Positions 16,002-26,405 of a stretch of DNA of 64,000 nucleotides are shown one piece after another (the stretch's first letter is position 1; every line of letters begins with the position of its first letter). The position numbers and the translations under genes were made by a program. This DNA comes from Agitococcus lubricus (GTDB taxonomy: Bacteria > Pseudomonadota > Gammaproteobacteria > Pseudomonadales > Moraxellaceae), in contig NZ_QAON01000002.1 of assembly GCF_003051055.1 (NCBI RefSeq), positions 222,869 to 286,868 of the forward strand, read 5' to 3'. The notes under the pieces are model-generated. The model saw only the letters and a list, made by a program, of their open reading frames with translations. It did no database searches and was not told the origin of the DNA.

Positions 16002-19000
16002 CTAACCCACAAATACTCGGGCATTTCTAAACATACGCATCCACGCGCCATCTTGTTGCCAATCTTTTGGCTGCCAAGAATTTTGCACGCCACGGAACAC
16101 ACGTTCAGGATGGGGCATTAAAATCGTTGCACGACCATCACCACTGGTGACACTGGTAATTGCAAACGGAGAGCCATTTGGATTTAATGGATACGTTTGT
16201 GTTGCTGCACCAGTCGCATCAACAAAACGAGCAGCCACTAAACCACTGTTATTTAAGACTTCAACATGGTTATGCAATACACGACCTTCACCATGCGCCA
16301 CGGCAATCGGCATAATTGAGCCTTCCATATCTTTAAAGAATAAAGACGGCGATTTTTCGATTTTGACTAAGGAGGTACGCGCTTCAAAAGACTCACTGGT
16401 GTTACGCACAAAACGTGGCCACAATTCAGCATGGGGAATCAAATCTTTGAGCTGTGACAACATTTGACAACCGTTACACACCCCTAAGCTAAAGGTTTCT
16501 GGACGATTAAAAAACGCGGTAAATTCATCACGCGCACGACTGTTAAACAATACCGACTTTGCCCAACCGCCACCAGCACCTAACACGTCACCATAAGAGA
16601 ATCCACCACAAGCCACTAAACCAACAAAGTCACGTAAGCTAATACGGCCTGTTAAAATATCGCTCATGTGGACGTCAACACTGGTAAAACCTGCTTTATC
16701 AAAAGCAGCCGCCATTTCGATATGACCATTGACACCTTGTTCACGCAAAATCGCCACACGTGGACGTACACCTGTGTTAATAAATGGCAAGGCAATGTCT
16801 AAATCTTGGTCATAACTTAACTTAGCAATCAAACCAGCTTGAGTGTCATCGGCAATTAACGCAAATTCTTGCTCAGCACAGTCGGCATTGTCACGAATGG
16901 CTTGAATACGATAACTGGTTTCTGCCCAATCTTGTTGCCATTGTGCGCGTGTGCCTTGTAACACGATTTCGCCTTGATAATTAAAGCGAATGTCTTGAGT
17001 TAGGTTAATGCCGCCTAATACTGACACAGCATTGGCTAAACTGGTGTTGGCAAATGCGGCTGTCACGGCATCAACATCGGCTTTGGCCACTTGAATCACT
17101 GCACCCAATTCTTCGTTAAACAAGACGGCAGCTAATTGTTGCTTGCTGTTTGCTAAAGCAGATAAATCAAGCTCTAAACCGACACGTGCGGCAAAAGCCA
17201 TTTCTGCTAAAGTTGCCACTAAACCACCATCACTACGGTCATGGTAAGCTAATAACTTGCCGTTGAGTGCTTGGATGCCATTAAAGAAATCAATTAATAA
17301 GTTGGGGCTATCTAAATCGGGCGCAACATTCCCCACTTGGCTATAAGCTTGTGCTAAGACTGAACCACCTAGGCGATTTTTGCCTTGACCCAAATCAATC
17401 AACATCAATACGCTGTCTACGTCTGTTTTTAATTCAGGGGTGACGGTTTGACGAATATCGGTGACAGGTGCAAACGAAGACACAATCAATGACAAAGGTG
17501 CAGTCACGGCTTTGTTTTCTTCACCGTCTTTCCATACGGTACGCATCGACAACGAGTCTTTACCCACAGGAATGGCAATACCCAAGGCAGGACACAACTC
17601 CATGCCCACGGCTTTTACCGCATTAAACAAGTTTTGGTCTTCAATGCCATAACCTGCCGCAGCCATCCAGTTTGCTGATAATTTAATATCGCTTAACTGA
17701 GCAATTTTGGCAGAAGCGATGTTGGTAATCGACTCGCCAACCGCCATACGTGCAGAAGCACCTGCATCAATCAACGCTAAGGGAGTACGCTCACCCATTG
17801 CCATGGCTTCGCCTGTAAACGCATGAAAACCACTGGCAGTCACCGCGCAATCAGCAACAGGTACTTGATAGCGACCAACCATTTGTTCACGTGCGACTAA
17901 ACCTGTCACCGAGCGGTCGCCAATGGTAATTAAGAACGATTTAGAAGCGACGGTTGGTACTTGTAATACGCGTTTTGTGGCTTCGGTTAAATCAATATGG
18001 CTGCTATCAAAACTGGCTTGTTCAATGTGTTGGCTGTTAAATTGACGCGACATTCTTGGCGGTTTGCCCAACAACACTTGCATGGGCATATCGACTGCTT
18101 TGTTGGCAAAATGACTGTCACTGACGGTTAAGTGTTGTACTTTCTCAGCTTGACCTAACACCGCAAATGGACAACGTTCACGCTGACAAATGGCTTCAAA
18201 TTCGGCTAAACGTTCTGGACGAACCGCCAACACATAACGTTCTTGTGCTTCATTACACCAAATTTCACGTGGGCTCATACCACGTTCTAAATTAGGAATC
18301 TTTCTTAACTCTAAGGTTGCGCCTAAATCCCACTCGTGAACTAATTCAGGCATCGCATTCGACAAGCCACCCGCGCCCACATCATGTACAGAGACTAAAG
18401 GATTGTTGTTACCCATTGCCCAACACACATCAATCACTTCTTGGCAACGGCGTTCCATTTCGGGATTATCACGTTGTACCGAGGCAAAATCTAAGTTTTC
18501 AGAGCTTGCACCACTGGCCATACTCGACGCAGCACCGCCACCCAAACCAATTAACAACGCTGGGCCACCTAACACAATCAGGCAATCACCTGCTTGAATG
18601 GCATTTTTTTGCACATGCTCTTCACGAATATTACCCAAGCCGCCTGCAATCATAATCGGTTTATGATAACCACGGACTTCAAGCCCATTAACACCATTGA
18701 CGGCTAATTCAAAGCTACGGAAATAACCACACAAATTGGGGCGACCAAATTCGTTATTAAAGGCTGCACCGCCCAAAGGCCCGTCAATCATAATGTCTAA
18801 AGCAGACACAATACGATTGGGCTTGCCATAAGCCACTTCCCAAGGTTGCACAAAATTGGGGATTTGTAAGTTGGATACGGTAAAGCCTGCTAAACCTGCT
18901 TTGGGTTTGCCACCACGACCTGTTGCACCTTCGTCACGAATTTCACCACCAGAACCTGTCGATGCCCCTGCAAACGGAGAAATCGCGGTTGGGTGGTTGT

Positions 19001-19898
19001 GGGTTTCAACCTTCATTAAAATATGAACAGGCTCATTGCTATAACCATAGGTTTTGCTGCTTGGATTTGGGAAAAAGCGGTCAGCTTGATGACCAACAAT
19101 CACTGAAGCATTATCTTTATAGGCAGACAAAATATTGGCTGGTGCATGATTGTAGGTATTTTTAATCATGCCAAATAAAGACTTATCGGCTTTTTCGCCG
19201 TCAATTGTCCATTCAGCATTAAAGATCTTGTGACGACAATGCTCAGAGTTAGCTTGAGCAAACATCATCAATTCCACATCGTGTGGATTGCGGCCTAATT
19301 GCTGAAAGCTGTCAACTAAATAATCAATTTCATCAGGGGATAAGGCAAAACCAAATTCTTGGTTGGCTTGTTTTAAGGCATCACGACCACCGCCTAAAAT
19401 ATCAATTTTTTGTAAAGGCTGTGGCTCATGTTCGGCAAATAACACCTCTGCATCTTCGACACTGGCTAATACGCTTTGGGTCATGCGGTCATGTAATTTA
19501 GCGGCAACGGCTTGGCGTTGTTCTGCGCTTAATTCACGGGTGGTTTGTAACCAATAGACGGTAACACGCTCAACACGTTGTACTTTATCTAAGCCACTGT
19601 TACGCGCGATGTCAGTGGCTTTAGATGACCACGGAGAAATCGTGCCAATGCGTGGAGTAATCACAAACATGGCATCAAAATCGGCATCACTAAACCCTTC
19701 GCCATTAAATTCTTCACCGTAATGTAGCAAATCTTGTAATTGTTGTTGCTGTGGCTCATCTAAGGGTTGACTAACTGATACGACGTGCACATAACGACTA
19801 CTTAAACCAACAATGTTTGGCTCCATCGCTTGCAAATCGGCTAATAGACGTTGGCTTTTGAAAGAGGATAACGCCTTAGCACCACTGACAATCAACAT
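16002..19898 (-). CDS. purL: Phosphoribosylformylglycinamidine synthase PurL
   Basis: This large single-chain enzyme makes FGAM from FGAR, glutamine and ATP in purine biosynthesis. At 1298 residues it matches the long gammaproteobacterial form. The N-terminal PurS-like domain is followed by FGAM synthetase blocks ([30 protein letters not shown], then two PurL repeats). The C-terminal glutamine amidotransferase has its nucleophilic cysteine in GVCNGCQML and the catalytic histidine in [10 protein letters not shown]. The start at 19898 ([13 protein letters not shown]) matches homologues; in-frame ATGs at 19931 and 19913 would add an unusual leader. It is transcribed alone and ends in a clear terminator. 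Confidence 0.98.
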   Translation of the reverse strand: MLIVSGAKALSSFKSQRLLADLQAMEPNIVGLSSRYVHVVSVSQPLDEPQQQQLQDLLHYGEEFNGEGFSDADFDAMFVITPRIGTISPWSSKATDIARNSGLDKVQRVERVTVYWLQTTRELSAEQRQAVAAKLHDRMTQSVLASVEDAEVLFAEHEPQPLQKIDILGGGRDALKQANQEFGFALSPDEIDYLVDSFQQLGRNPHDVELMMFAQANSEHCRHKIFNAEWTIDGEKADKSLFGMIKNTYNHAPANILSAYKDNASVIVGHQADRFFPNPSSKTYGYSNEPVHILMKVETHNHPTAISPFAGASTGSGGEIRDEGATGRGGKPKAGLAGFTVSNLQIPNFVQPWEVAYGKPNRIVSALDIMIDGPLGGAAFNNEFGRPNLCGYFRSFELAVNGVNGLEVRGYHKPIMIAGGLGNIREEHVQKNAIQAGDCLIVLGGPALLIGLGGGAASSMASGASSENLDFASVQRDNPEMERRCQEVIDVCWAMGNNNPLVSVHDVGAGGLSNAMPELVHEWDLGATLELRKIPNLERGMSPREIWCNEAQERYVLAVRPERLAEFEAICQRERCPFAVLGQAEKVQHLTVSDSHFANKAVDMPMQVLLGKPPRMSRQFNSQHIEQASFDSSHIDLTEATKRVLQVPTVASKSFLITIGDRSVTGLVAREQMVGRYQVPVADCAVTASGFHAFTGEAMAMGERTPLALIDAGASARMAVGESITNIASAKIAQLSDIKLSANWMAAAGYGIEDQNLFNAVKAVGMELCPALGIAIPVGKDSLSMRTVWKDGEENKAVTAPLSLIVSSFAPVTDIRQTVTPELKTDVDSVLMLIDLGQGKNRLGGSVLAQAYSQVGNVAPDLDSPNLLIDFFNGIQALNGKLLAYHDRSDGGLVATLAEMAFAARVGLELDLSALANSKQQLAAVLFNEELGAVIQVAKADVDAVTAAFANTSLANAVSVLGGINLTQDIRFNYQGEIVLQGTRAQWQQDWAETSYRIQAIRDNADCAEQEFALIADDTQAGLIAKLSYDQDLDIALPFINTGVRPRVAILREQGVNGHIEMAAAFDKAGFTSVDVHMSDILTGRISLRDFVGLVACGGFSYGDVLGAGGGWAKSVLFNSRARDEFTAFFNRPETFSLGVCNGCQMLSQLKDLIPHAELWPRFVRNTSESFEARTSLVKIEKSPSLFFKDMEGSIMPIAVAHGEGRVLHNHVEVLNNSGLVAARFVDATGAATQTYPLNPNGSPFAITSVTSGDGRATILMPHPERVFRGVQNSWQPKDWQQDGAWMRMFRNARVFVG

Positions 19899-20404
19899 GA
19901 CATACTCGCTCATTAGGAAAAAAAGATTCATTCCCGTGACAACAACAGACCATCACGAGAGTGCTGAGAATTTGAAGGGTGCAGATTATAACATTATTAG
20001 CGTAGACGCGGTGATGGCTTATTACAGTACTGATGGCCGTTTTTTAGCGTTTTTTGCCACGCCGTGTCGTTATTGGCGTCAATTCTGCAAAGATTGTCTG
20101 CCATTCACAAGTGTCATCTTGATACGTCTGCGATGCTATACCTGAACAGTGCAACCGCTATTTCAGTCATATTTAGATACAAATTGTCTAACAAACAGAC
20201 GAAAAATGACGGCACTCACTCGACTTTTGTTAGACTGTCGTATAAATTTTGCACTTTCGCTCAATTATCATACAAAAACCGAATACAGGGGGAACATCTC
20301 AACAGCAAGACCGCCAACCACTCAGGTGATATGGAGACTAGGATAAGGACTAACTCCCAACCGTTGTGTGTCTGTTGACCATCTATTCTAATGAGGTGCT
20401 ATAC
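19899..20404. other. Divergent intergenic region between purL and mltF
   Basis: This 506-base gap must contain both promoters. On the minus strand TATAAT (complement of 19985-19990) lies about 85 bases upstream of purL and is a candidate -10, with no good -35. A spaced inverted repeat is present at 20186-20235. No PurR-type operator and no protein-coding frame is convincing. Confidence 0.4.
20186..20235. repeat. Spaced 10-bp inverted repeat upstream of mltF
   Basis: GTCTAACAAA at 20186-20195 is perfectly inverted at 20226-20235 (TTTGTTAGAC), with 30 bases between. It could be a pair of regulator half-sites or a transcript stem-loop about 170 bases before mltF. Confidence 0.4.
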
Positions 20405-21871
20405 ATGTTAGGCAAATTGGCCTTGCCAGCCAAACGATGTTATTCACGCTGTACCGTTTTTTTCGTATGCGTTTATGTGTTTTATACTGCTGTTATCCAA
20501 GCGCTGACTATGCGCTTTCCCACTGCCTTTGCTACCCTACGCCAACATCATCAGCGGCTATGGCGCGGGGCAATGCTTAGCCTTTGTTTGCTGGCACTCC
20601 TCAATTTACACCCTTCTAAACAATATACGCTCGACGAAGTGCTAGAACGCGGCCAGCTACGTGTGATTGGGGTTGCAGGGCCTACCACTTTTTTACCACA
20701 CGGCGATGCTGGGGTACGTGGTTTACAATATGAGCTTTTGCGTCAATTGGCTGACGAACTGAATATGAGCCTAGTCATTGAACAAGCCCCCAATGCCGAT
20801 GCTGTCATTAGTGCGCTCAAAGCAGGCGAAGCCGATATAGGCATTACAGGCTTAGTTAATGACGACCCCCGTTTGGCTAAACTCTTACTCAGCCATCCGT
20901 ATTTAGAAACGCGTCTACAACTGATTAAACATCGGCAACATACGGTCAGTGATGAGGCCAAAATTGCGGTTAGCGCCAATAGCGCCGAAGCGCAGACAGT
21001 ATTGCATCAACAATACGGCTCTGTTGTTGAAATTCGCCATGCAACGCCAGACACCCTACTCAGTGAGCTTAATGCGGGTGAGGTCGATTATACGGTGTTA
21101 ACCGATAGCGAATTTGCTGCGCGTCGTATGAGCTTTCCTGATTTAACCATCAAAACTGAATTAAATAATGCCCAATTATCATGGGCAATTCGCCCGCGAG
21201 ATAAAACCTTACAACGTGTTGCCAATCGTTTTTTGGATACCGCTACCAAAGATGGCACACTCAAACGCTTAACCGCATTTTATAGTCAGGGCAATACCTT
21301 TAATAGTTTTGGCGTGATGACTTTTCAAAAAGACATCCAACAACGCTTACCGCTCTACCAAACGCAATTCAAAAAACAAGCTGATAAACACGATATGGAT
21401 TGGCGCTTACTCGCCGCGATTGCTTATCAAGAATCTAAGTGGGATGTTGCCGCAGTATCACCAACGGGTGTAACAGGTATTATGATGCTTACTAAAAGCA
21501 CCGCAAAAGAAATGGGCATTGCTAATCGTAACAATCCCCAACAAAGCATTTTAGCAGGCTCGGCTTATTATCAACGGATGATTGATAAAATCCCTGCAAC
21601 AGTACATGAGCCAGATAGAACATGGATGGCCTTAGCTGCCTATAACATGGGATATCGCCATGTATTAAAAGCCAGAGAACTGACGGCACGTTATGGTGAT
21701 GACCCCGACAAATGGTTAGATGTAAGTCGTCATTTGCGACAACTCCCCCGCTCAGGCCAAGCCTTAGTTTATGTGCAAGAAGTGCGACGTTATTATGATG
21801 CCTTATTATTAGAAGGTAATCGTCATCATTGGATGGCGAGTTTAGATAAAAAGTGGGTCGTGGCTGAATAG
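20405..21871 (+). CDS. mltF: Membrane-bound lytic murein transglycosylase F
   Basis: The 488-residue protein anchors at its N-terminus (a hydrophobic stretch VFFVCVYVFYTAVIQAL and a second near residue 58-68). It has a periplasmic SBP_bac_3 module (LDEVLERGQLRVIGVAGPTTFLPH onward) and then a lytic transglycosylase SLT domain. The catalytic glutamate is in AIAYQESKWDVAAVSPTGVTGIMMLT, and the AAYNMGYRHV motif follows. It cleaves peptidoglycan glycan strands to anhydromuropeptides, and the first module binds muropeptides as a regulator. The ATG at 20405 has AGGTG seven bases upstream; a GTG at 20366 lies further out. Neighbouring purL and mltF are commonly adjacent in Pseudomonadales. Confidence 0.93.
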   Translation: MLGKLALPAKRCYSRCTVFFVCVYVFYTAVIQALTMRFPTAFATLRQHHQRLWRGAMLSLCLLALLNLHPSKQYTLDEVLERGQLRVIGVAGPTTFLPHGDAGVRGLQYELLRQLADELNMSLVIEQAPNADAVISALKAGEADIGITGLVNDDPRLAKLLLSHPYLETRLQLIKHRQHTVSDEAKIAVSANSAEAQTVLHQQYGSVVEIRHATPDTLLSELNAGEVDYTVLTDSEFAARRMSFPDLTIKTELNNAQLSWAIRPRDKTLQRVANRFLDTATKDGTLKRLTAFYSQGNTFNSFGVMTFQKDIQQRLPLYQTQFKKQADKHDMDWRLLAAIAYQESKWDVAAVSPTGVTGIMMLTKSTAKEMGIANRNNPQQSILAGSAYYQRMIDKIPATVHEPDRTWMALAAYNMGYRHVLKARELTARYGDDPDKWLDVSRHLRQLPRSGQALVYVQEVRRYYDALLLEGNRHHWMASLDKKWVVAE

Positions 21872-21926
21872 TCGTTTATATTATATAATTCTGCGCTCTA
21901 ACAAGCCGCATTAGGAACAAGACACG

Positions 21927-23612
21927 ATGTCACGCATAGTTAAACATTTAGCCTTATTCAGCTCTTTCATTGCTTTAGCGGCGTGTAATGAAAATCCTGA
22001 TGGTCATATAGCACCTCACTCCCCACAGACCACATTAAAAGGCCTTGTTTTAGGAGCTAATGCCATTCAGGGTGCGATTGTTTGTTTAGATAGCAATGAT
22101 AATTTATTGTGCGAAGCGCAAGAACCACAAGCAAAAACGAATCAATCAGGTGTTTATCAATTTAATGCAAATGCTTTAACCGCAAAACAGTCTTCTACTG
22201 TTGCTTATATTCCGCAAGGTGCGATGGATGTTGTCACTAAAGAGATTATTGACAAGCCTTATAGCTTAACCACACCGCTTGGCAAACACGCTGTCATTAG
22301 TCCTTTAACCAGTTTTGTGATGGAAACGATGCGATTGCATCAAGGTATGGATATTGATACCGCTAGTCAGATTGTTAGTTATCAGTTAAAAGTCAAAGAC
22401 TTTGATGTGTTTAAAGATTATCGGAGCGATAGTAGTGAAAGTGGTAAACTGATTTTGGATGTTTTAAACGAAAGTATAAAATGGGGGAAAAATCTAGATA
22501 ATCCTCCTGATACCATCAAAAACTATAAACATCTTTTTCATACAGTGACATTAAATCGATTAAGTTTTATTGAGATGCGAGTTCCTGTCAAATACTCTTT
22601 TGAAACACTTGAGTCCGAGATTAAAGGTATTTCATCTTTTATGACACATTTTAATGGAATCGCAACCCAAAACTATCTTTACTATACTAAATCACATACT
22701 AATATATCCCCATCTAACGTTATAAGTGCTTTTCCTTTGTATAGTATTTATCCATTTACGCCATATATCAAAGACTATTCATCTAATTTTCAATACGTTA
22801 CACTCAAGTCCACAACAAAAGGTGAGATTGAACAAGTTCTAACAGAATACTCAATAGCCAACAAAGCAAACACCGAAATTAACACTTTCAACAATTTCAC
22901 TTATCGCTTTTTATTAACTAATACGGGTTGGCAAACATCAAATAGGATATCTATCAACAATGACACCAATCAAAGTATTTTCATTTTTAAATATAATTTA
23001 TCTCATTTAAAAGTAAATGATGTCCTCAATGCACTCCAACTCATTAGTAGTATTAAAACACCTATATCTGCCACTTTTCCAGCTGAATCGTATAGCTATA
23101 AAATATACTTCGTTAGCAAAAAAGAAAAATACGAGCATACTCAAAGTAATGATAATTCTTTTTTATCTCTACAAGACCTAAAAAATACAGCACAAATAAA
23201 CAACCAAGTACCTTTTAATAACTTTTTATCGACAATGGGTATCACAGTTCAATACAAAGAAAGTTCAGATTCCACAACAAATCGATATGATGTTGACTAT
23301 CACCTCCAGTTCTTAAATAGTGGTCAGCTAAACATAATCAAACAAACCATAAAAAACTCTAACTCATTAGAAATAAAGCTTTTTTCAAATAGTGGCTACT
23401 GGCAAGAACAACTTATCAACAATCAAAAAGTGTTAAAGATTAATATTAACTCCAAACCTGAGTTTGGTATTAACTATTTAGCTCAGCCCTTTTATACCGA
23501 ACATGATGGAAAAGTTTTTTACGGAAAAACTCTCGAAACTGGTCATATCCAAACACATTATGCTTTTAATAAAATTGCAATGGATGCTATTACATCTAAT
23601 TTACAGCCCTAA
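21927..23612 (+). CDS. Predicted lipoprotein of unknown function
   Basis: The 561-residue protein has a lipoprotein signal peptide with lipobox LAAC (Cys near 20), so it should be lipid-anchored. Residues 35-75 (LKGLVLGANAIQGAIVCLDSNDNLLCEAQEPQAKTNQSGVYQFNAN) resemble a carboxypeptidase-regulatory-like beta domain found in surface proteins. The rest is rich in Asn, Ser and Tyr, with no motif I recognise. The second half (from about 22500) is clearly more AT-rich than flanking genes, which suggests rapid divergence or transfer. AGGA lies ten bases before the ATG. Its 3' end overlaps convergent tadA by 12 bases. Confidence 0.75.
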   Translation: MSRIVKHLALFSSFIALAACNENPDGHIAPHSPQTTLKGLVLGANAIQGAIVCLDSNDNLLCEAQEPQAKTNQSGVYQFNANALTAKQSSTVAYIPQGAMDVVTKEIIDKPYSLTTPLGKHAVISPLTSFVMETMRLHQGMDIDTASQIVSYQLKVKDFDVFKDYRSDSSESGKLILDVLNESIKWGKNLDNPPDTIKNYKHLFHTVTLNRLSFIEMRVPVKYSFETLESEIKGISSFMTHFNGIATQNYLYYTKSHTNISPSNVISAFPLYSIYPFTPYIKDYSSNFQYVTLKSTTKGEIEQVLTEYSIANKANTEINTFNNFTYRFLLTNTGWQTSNRISINNDTNQSIFIFKYNLSHLKVNDVLNALQLISSIKTPISATFPAESYSYKIYFVSKKEKYEHTQSNDNSFLSLQDLKNTAQINNQVPFNNFLSTMGITVQYKESSDSTTNRYDVDYHLQFLNSGQLNIIKQTIKNSNSLEIKLFSNSGYWQEQLINNQKVLKININSKPEFGINYLAQPFYTEHDGKVFYGKTLETGHIQTHYAFNKIAMDAITSNLQP

Positions 23613-24089
23613 ACGCTTCGCCTCTCTCCTGCGCCTAAAAAAGTCCGACAACTGCGTACTGGCTTCATCAGCCAGTAAACCGCCTTCGAATTTAAACACA
23701 TGGTTGTAATAACCTGTTTCTAGTTGTTTTCTGGCACTGACTAACGAGCCTGCTTTGGGTTCTGTGGTTGCAAACACCACGCGTTTAATTCGCGCATGAA
23801 TCAATGCGCCCACACACATGGTACAAGGCTCTAAGGTCACATATAAGGTGCTATTTTCTAATCGATAATTTTGGCGTTTTTGTGCCGCTTGGCGAATGGC
23901 AATCACCTCAGCATGGGCAGTTGGGTCATGTGTCGCTATGGGCTGATTATAACCTTCGCCCACCACTTGCCCATCCACCACAATCACTGCCCCTACAGGC
24001 ACTTCCCCAACATCAGCCGCTTGTTGTGCTAATGCCAAAGCCTGACGCATAAACTGCTGGTCTTGTTCAGAAAAATTAGGACTTAACAT
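23601..24089 (-). CDS. tadA: tRNA-specific adenosine deaminase TadA
   Basis: TadA converts adenosine 34 of tRNA-Arg(ACG) to inosine. The 162-residue chain has the zinc site TAHAEVIAI (His59, catalytic Glu61) and PCTMC (Cys89, Cys92), all intact. The ATG at 24089 overlaps the end of the upstream gene by 14 bases, which implies translational coupling; no strong Shine-Dalgarno is seen. Its stop overlaps the convergent lipoprotein gene. Confidence 0.96.
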   Translation of the reverse strand: MLSPNFSEQDQQFMRQALALAQQAADVGEVPVGAVIVVDGQVVGEGYNQPIATHDPTAHAEVIAIRQAAQKRQNYRLENSTLYVTLEPCTMCVGALIHARIKRVVFATTEPKAGSLVSARKQLETGYYNHVFKFEGGLLADEASTQLSDFFRRRREAKRLGL

Positions 24090-24435
24090 CAAGATAAATG
24101 TCTATCAACGGTTTATTCACACCCGAACGAACATATAAACGTAAGTTATTAATTGCGTGCATAGCTTGCTCTAACAGACGTTGAAAATGCGATTGCTCTT
24201 GGCTAGGGTCAAGCACATGAAAGCCATAGTCATAACTGACTATCACTTCCATTAAACCTGTTTCCCCCATTAAGGGAATTTTTGCCCATTCGCTTAAGGC
24301 CAGTTGTGGGTTTTGTTGACGTAAAGCCTCTAAAACCGTACTGAGCTTAGCTGGCCATGCAGGTAAACTGTGACGAATAAAAAATAACATCAACTCTAAA
24401 ATGGCTGCTTCGGCATTTTCTATTTTGGCAAGCAT
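24076..24435 (-). CDS. Hypothetical protein, translationally coupled to tadA
   Basis: I do not recognise this 119-residue protein. It is predicted soluble and mostly helical, with no signal peptide and no cysteine. Helical blocks include NAEAAILELMLFFIRHSLPAWPAKLSTVLEAL and QRLLEQAMHAINNLRLYVRSG. The length, the codon use like its neighbours and the 14-base overlap with tadA support a real gene. It may belong to a domain of unknown function with a WA..L...L pattern seen in several Moraxellaceae proteins, but this is only an impression. The ATG at 24435 is used; an in-frame TTG precedes it. Confidence 0.65.
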   Translation of the reverse strand: MLAKIENAEAAILELMLFFIRHSLPAWPAKLSTVLEALRQQNPQLALSEWAKIPLMGETGLMEVIVSYDYGFHVLDPSQEQSHFQRLLEQAMHAINNLRLYVRSGVNKPLIDIYLDVKS

Positions 24436-24488
24436 CGACAAGGTATGTTATCCCTATTTGTCGTCAAGTAAGTCGCATTTTTGAGGAT

Positions 24489-24673
24489 AAAAAAGGCTTG
24501 CTGTAGCAAATAATGCCAGTCAGTTAAGAGAACATTGTCCCTTAAAAATACCCCTTCGACTTCGCTCAGGGTACATTTTCGTTGGTTGAGCGGTGGTCAC
24601 TGAGCACAGCCGAAGTGAGTCGAAACCAACAAAAATGCTTAAGTGACCAGCATTAGCTGTAACAAGCCTTTTT
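24489..24673. repeat. 185-base structured element downstream of guaA
   Basis: AAAAAGGCTTG-type termini at 24490-24500 and, inverted, 24663-24673 begin imperfect arms of about 35 bases that also share AGC, AAT, GC, GTCA and TTAAG blocks. Inside lie a TTCGAC-type palindrome (CTTCGACTTCGCTCAG at 24554-24569) and its partner around 24600-24625. Read on the minus strand the outer stem ends in a run of six T, as in a terminator for guaA. It may be a terminator with an element inserted in its loop, or a MITE-like unit. Confidence 0.65.
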
Positions 24674-24680
24674 CAGGTAC

Positions 24681-26243
24681 TTATTCCCACTCAATCGTTG
24701 CTGGCGGTTTAGATGACACATCATAGACCACACGCGATACGCCTGAGATTTCGTTAATAATACGGTTAGATACCTTCTCAATTAACTCATAGGGCAAATG
24801 CGCCCAACGTGCGGTCATAAAGTCAATGGTTTCAACGGCACGTAAGGCAATCACCCATGCATAACGACGACCATCGCCAACCACGCCTACCGACTTCACT
24901 GGCAAGAATACCGCAAACGATTGACTGGTACGGTGATACCAACCTGCTTTATGCAATTCTTCTAAGAAAATGGCATCGGCTTCGCGCAATACGTCGGCAT
25001 ATTCTTTTTTCACCTCACCCAAAATACGCACGCCCAAACCCGGGCCAGGGAATGGATGTCGATAGACCATGTCATAGGGCAAGCCTAACTCTAAACCAAT
25101 TTTACGCACTTCATCTTTAAACAATTCGCGTAAAGGTTCGAGCAATTTGAATTTCATATCTTCTGGCAAGCCACCCACATTATGGTGTGACTTAATGACA
25201 TGCGCTTTACCCGTTTTGCTAGCGGCAGATTCAATGACATCAGGATAAATTGTGCCTTGGGCTAACCATTTGATATTATTTAATTTTGCCGACTCGCTAT
25301 CAAATACTTCAATAAACACACGACCAATAATTTTACGCTTTTGTTCTGGGTCAGCAACGCCTGCTAATTCGCCCAAAAACTTGGCTTCGGCATCGGCACG
25401 AATGACTTTAACGCCCATGTTTTTGGCGAACATGTCCATGACCATATCGCCTTCGTTTTTGCGCAACAACCCATTATCCACAAACACGCACGTGAGTTTG
25501 TCACCAATCGCACGATGTAATAAAGCCGCTACCACGGAAGAGTCAACACCACCTGACAAGCCCAACAACACATGGTCGTCACCCACTTGTTCACGAATAC
25601 GACGGATACTGTCCTCGATGATTTGGGCTGGTGTCCACAAGTCATCACACGCACAAATTTCACGGACAAAACGACGTAATAACGCTTCACCTTGTAAAGT
25701 ATGGGTGACTTCAGGATGAAACTGCATACCATAAAAGCGTTTAGCTTCACAGCTCATAGCTGCAATTGGGCAACTGGGTGTGCTTGCCGTGATATTAAAA
25801 CCTTCAGGCAAACGTGTGACTTTGTCACCATGGCTCATCCACACATCAATAAAACCTGTTCGGTCTTCGATGCCATTAAATAAGCTATCAGCTTGTTCAA
25901 TGTTAACTTCGGCATAACCAAACTCACGCACATTAGACGATTCTACTAAACCGCCTAATTGTTGTGCCATGGTTTGCATACCATAACAAATCCCTAAGAC
26001 TGGCACACCAAAACTAAAAACAGCTTCAGGTGCACGTGGAGTATTGGCTTCGGTGACGCTTTCAGGACCGCCTGACAAAATAATGCCTTTAGGATTAAAG
26101 GCTTTAATTTCATCAGCCGTCATATCATAAGCACGTAACTCACAATACACACCCAATTCACGTACACGACGAGCAATCAACTGGGTATATTGTGAACCAA
26201 AATCTAAAATCAAAATACGATGGGCGTGAATATCAACTTGCAT
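24681..26243 (-). CDS. guaA: GMP synthase (glutamine-hydrolysing) GuaA
   Basis: GuaA aminates XMP to GMP using glutamine and ATP. The 520-residue chain has an N-terminal glutamine amidotransferase with the nucleophilic cysteine in GICYGMQ (Cys86) and the catalytic HPEV. It also has a PP-loop ATP pyrophosphatase ([10 protein letters not shown]) and the C-terminal dimerisation domain that ends PPATIEWE. The start ATG at 26243 fits homologues. It follows guaB in the same direction, with a 162-base repeat-filled gap between, so the usual guaBA operon is present. Confidence 0.98.
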   Translation of the reverse strand: MQVDIHAHRILILDFGSQYTQLIARRVRELGVYCELRAYDMTADEIKAFNPKGIILSGGPESVTEANTPRAPEAVFSFGVPVLGICYGMQTMAQQLGGLVESSNVREFGYAEVNIEQADSLFNGIEDRTGFIDVWMSHGDKVTRLPEGFNITASTPSCPIAAMSCEAKRFYGMQFHPEVTHTLQGEALLRRFVREICACDDLWTPAQIIEDSIRRIREQVGDDHVLLGLSGGVDSSVVAALLHRAIGDKLTCVFVDNGLLRKNEGDMVMDMFAKNMGVKVIRADAEAKFLGELAGVADPEQKRKIIGRVFIEVFDSESAKLNNIKWLAQGTIYPDVIESAASKTGKAHVIKSHHNVGGLPEDMKFKLLEPLRELFKDEVRKIGLELGLPYDMVYRHPFPGPGLGVRILGEVKKEYADVLREADAIFLEELHKAGWYHRTSQSFAVFLPVKSVGVVGDGRRYAWVIALRAVETIDFMTARWAHLPYELIEKVSNRIINEISGVSRVVYDVSSKPPATIEWE

Positions 26244-26273
26244 AGGAATACTCTAAGAAGATAAAGGTGCAAT

Positions 26274-26392
26274 GCCCTCCCCCACTTTAGGGTAGGGTTA
26301 GGGTGGGGTTTAAATCTCCCTCTCCTTGCTAAGGAGAGGGATGGGGTGAGGTCAACCCCCTCCCTGCCTCCCCCTTATCAGGGGGAGGAGCA
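26274..26392. repeat. C/G-rich palindromic repeats between guaB and guaA
   Basis: Three palindromic blocks occur in a row: CTCCCCCACTTTAGGG followed by a G-rich stretch, CCCTCTCCTT-GCT-AAGGAGAGGG at about 26328-26350, and CCTCCCCCTTATCAGGGGGAGG at about 26367-26388. A related array is at 55939-56010. The segment 26290-26308 has four runs of three or more G separated by one to three bases. Confidence 0.65.
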
Positions 26393-26405
26393 ACCTAGAA
26401 AAGAC

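Noticed and set aside
19899..20404. PurR operator upstream of purL
   Set aside because: No sequence resembling the PurR palindrome is visible.
24489..24673. CRISPR array or IS remnant downstream of guaA
   Set aside because: There are no regularly spaced direct repeats and no transposase fragment; the structure is inverted and palindromic.
26290..26308. Telomere-like TTAGGG sequence
   Set aside because: The resemblance to telomeric repeats is superficial. It is one G-rich stretch inside a palindromic repeat array between gua genes.
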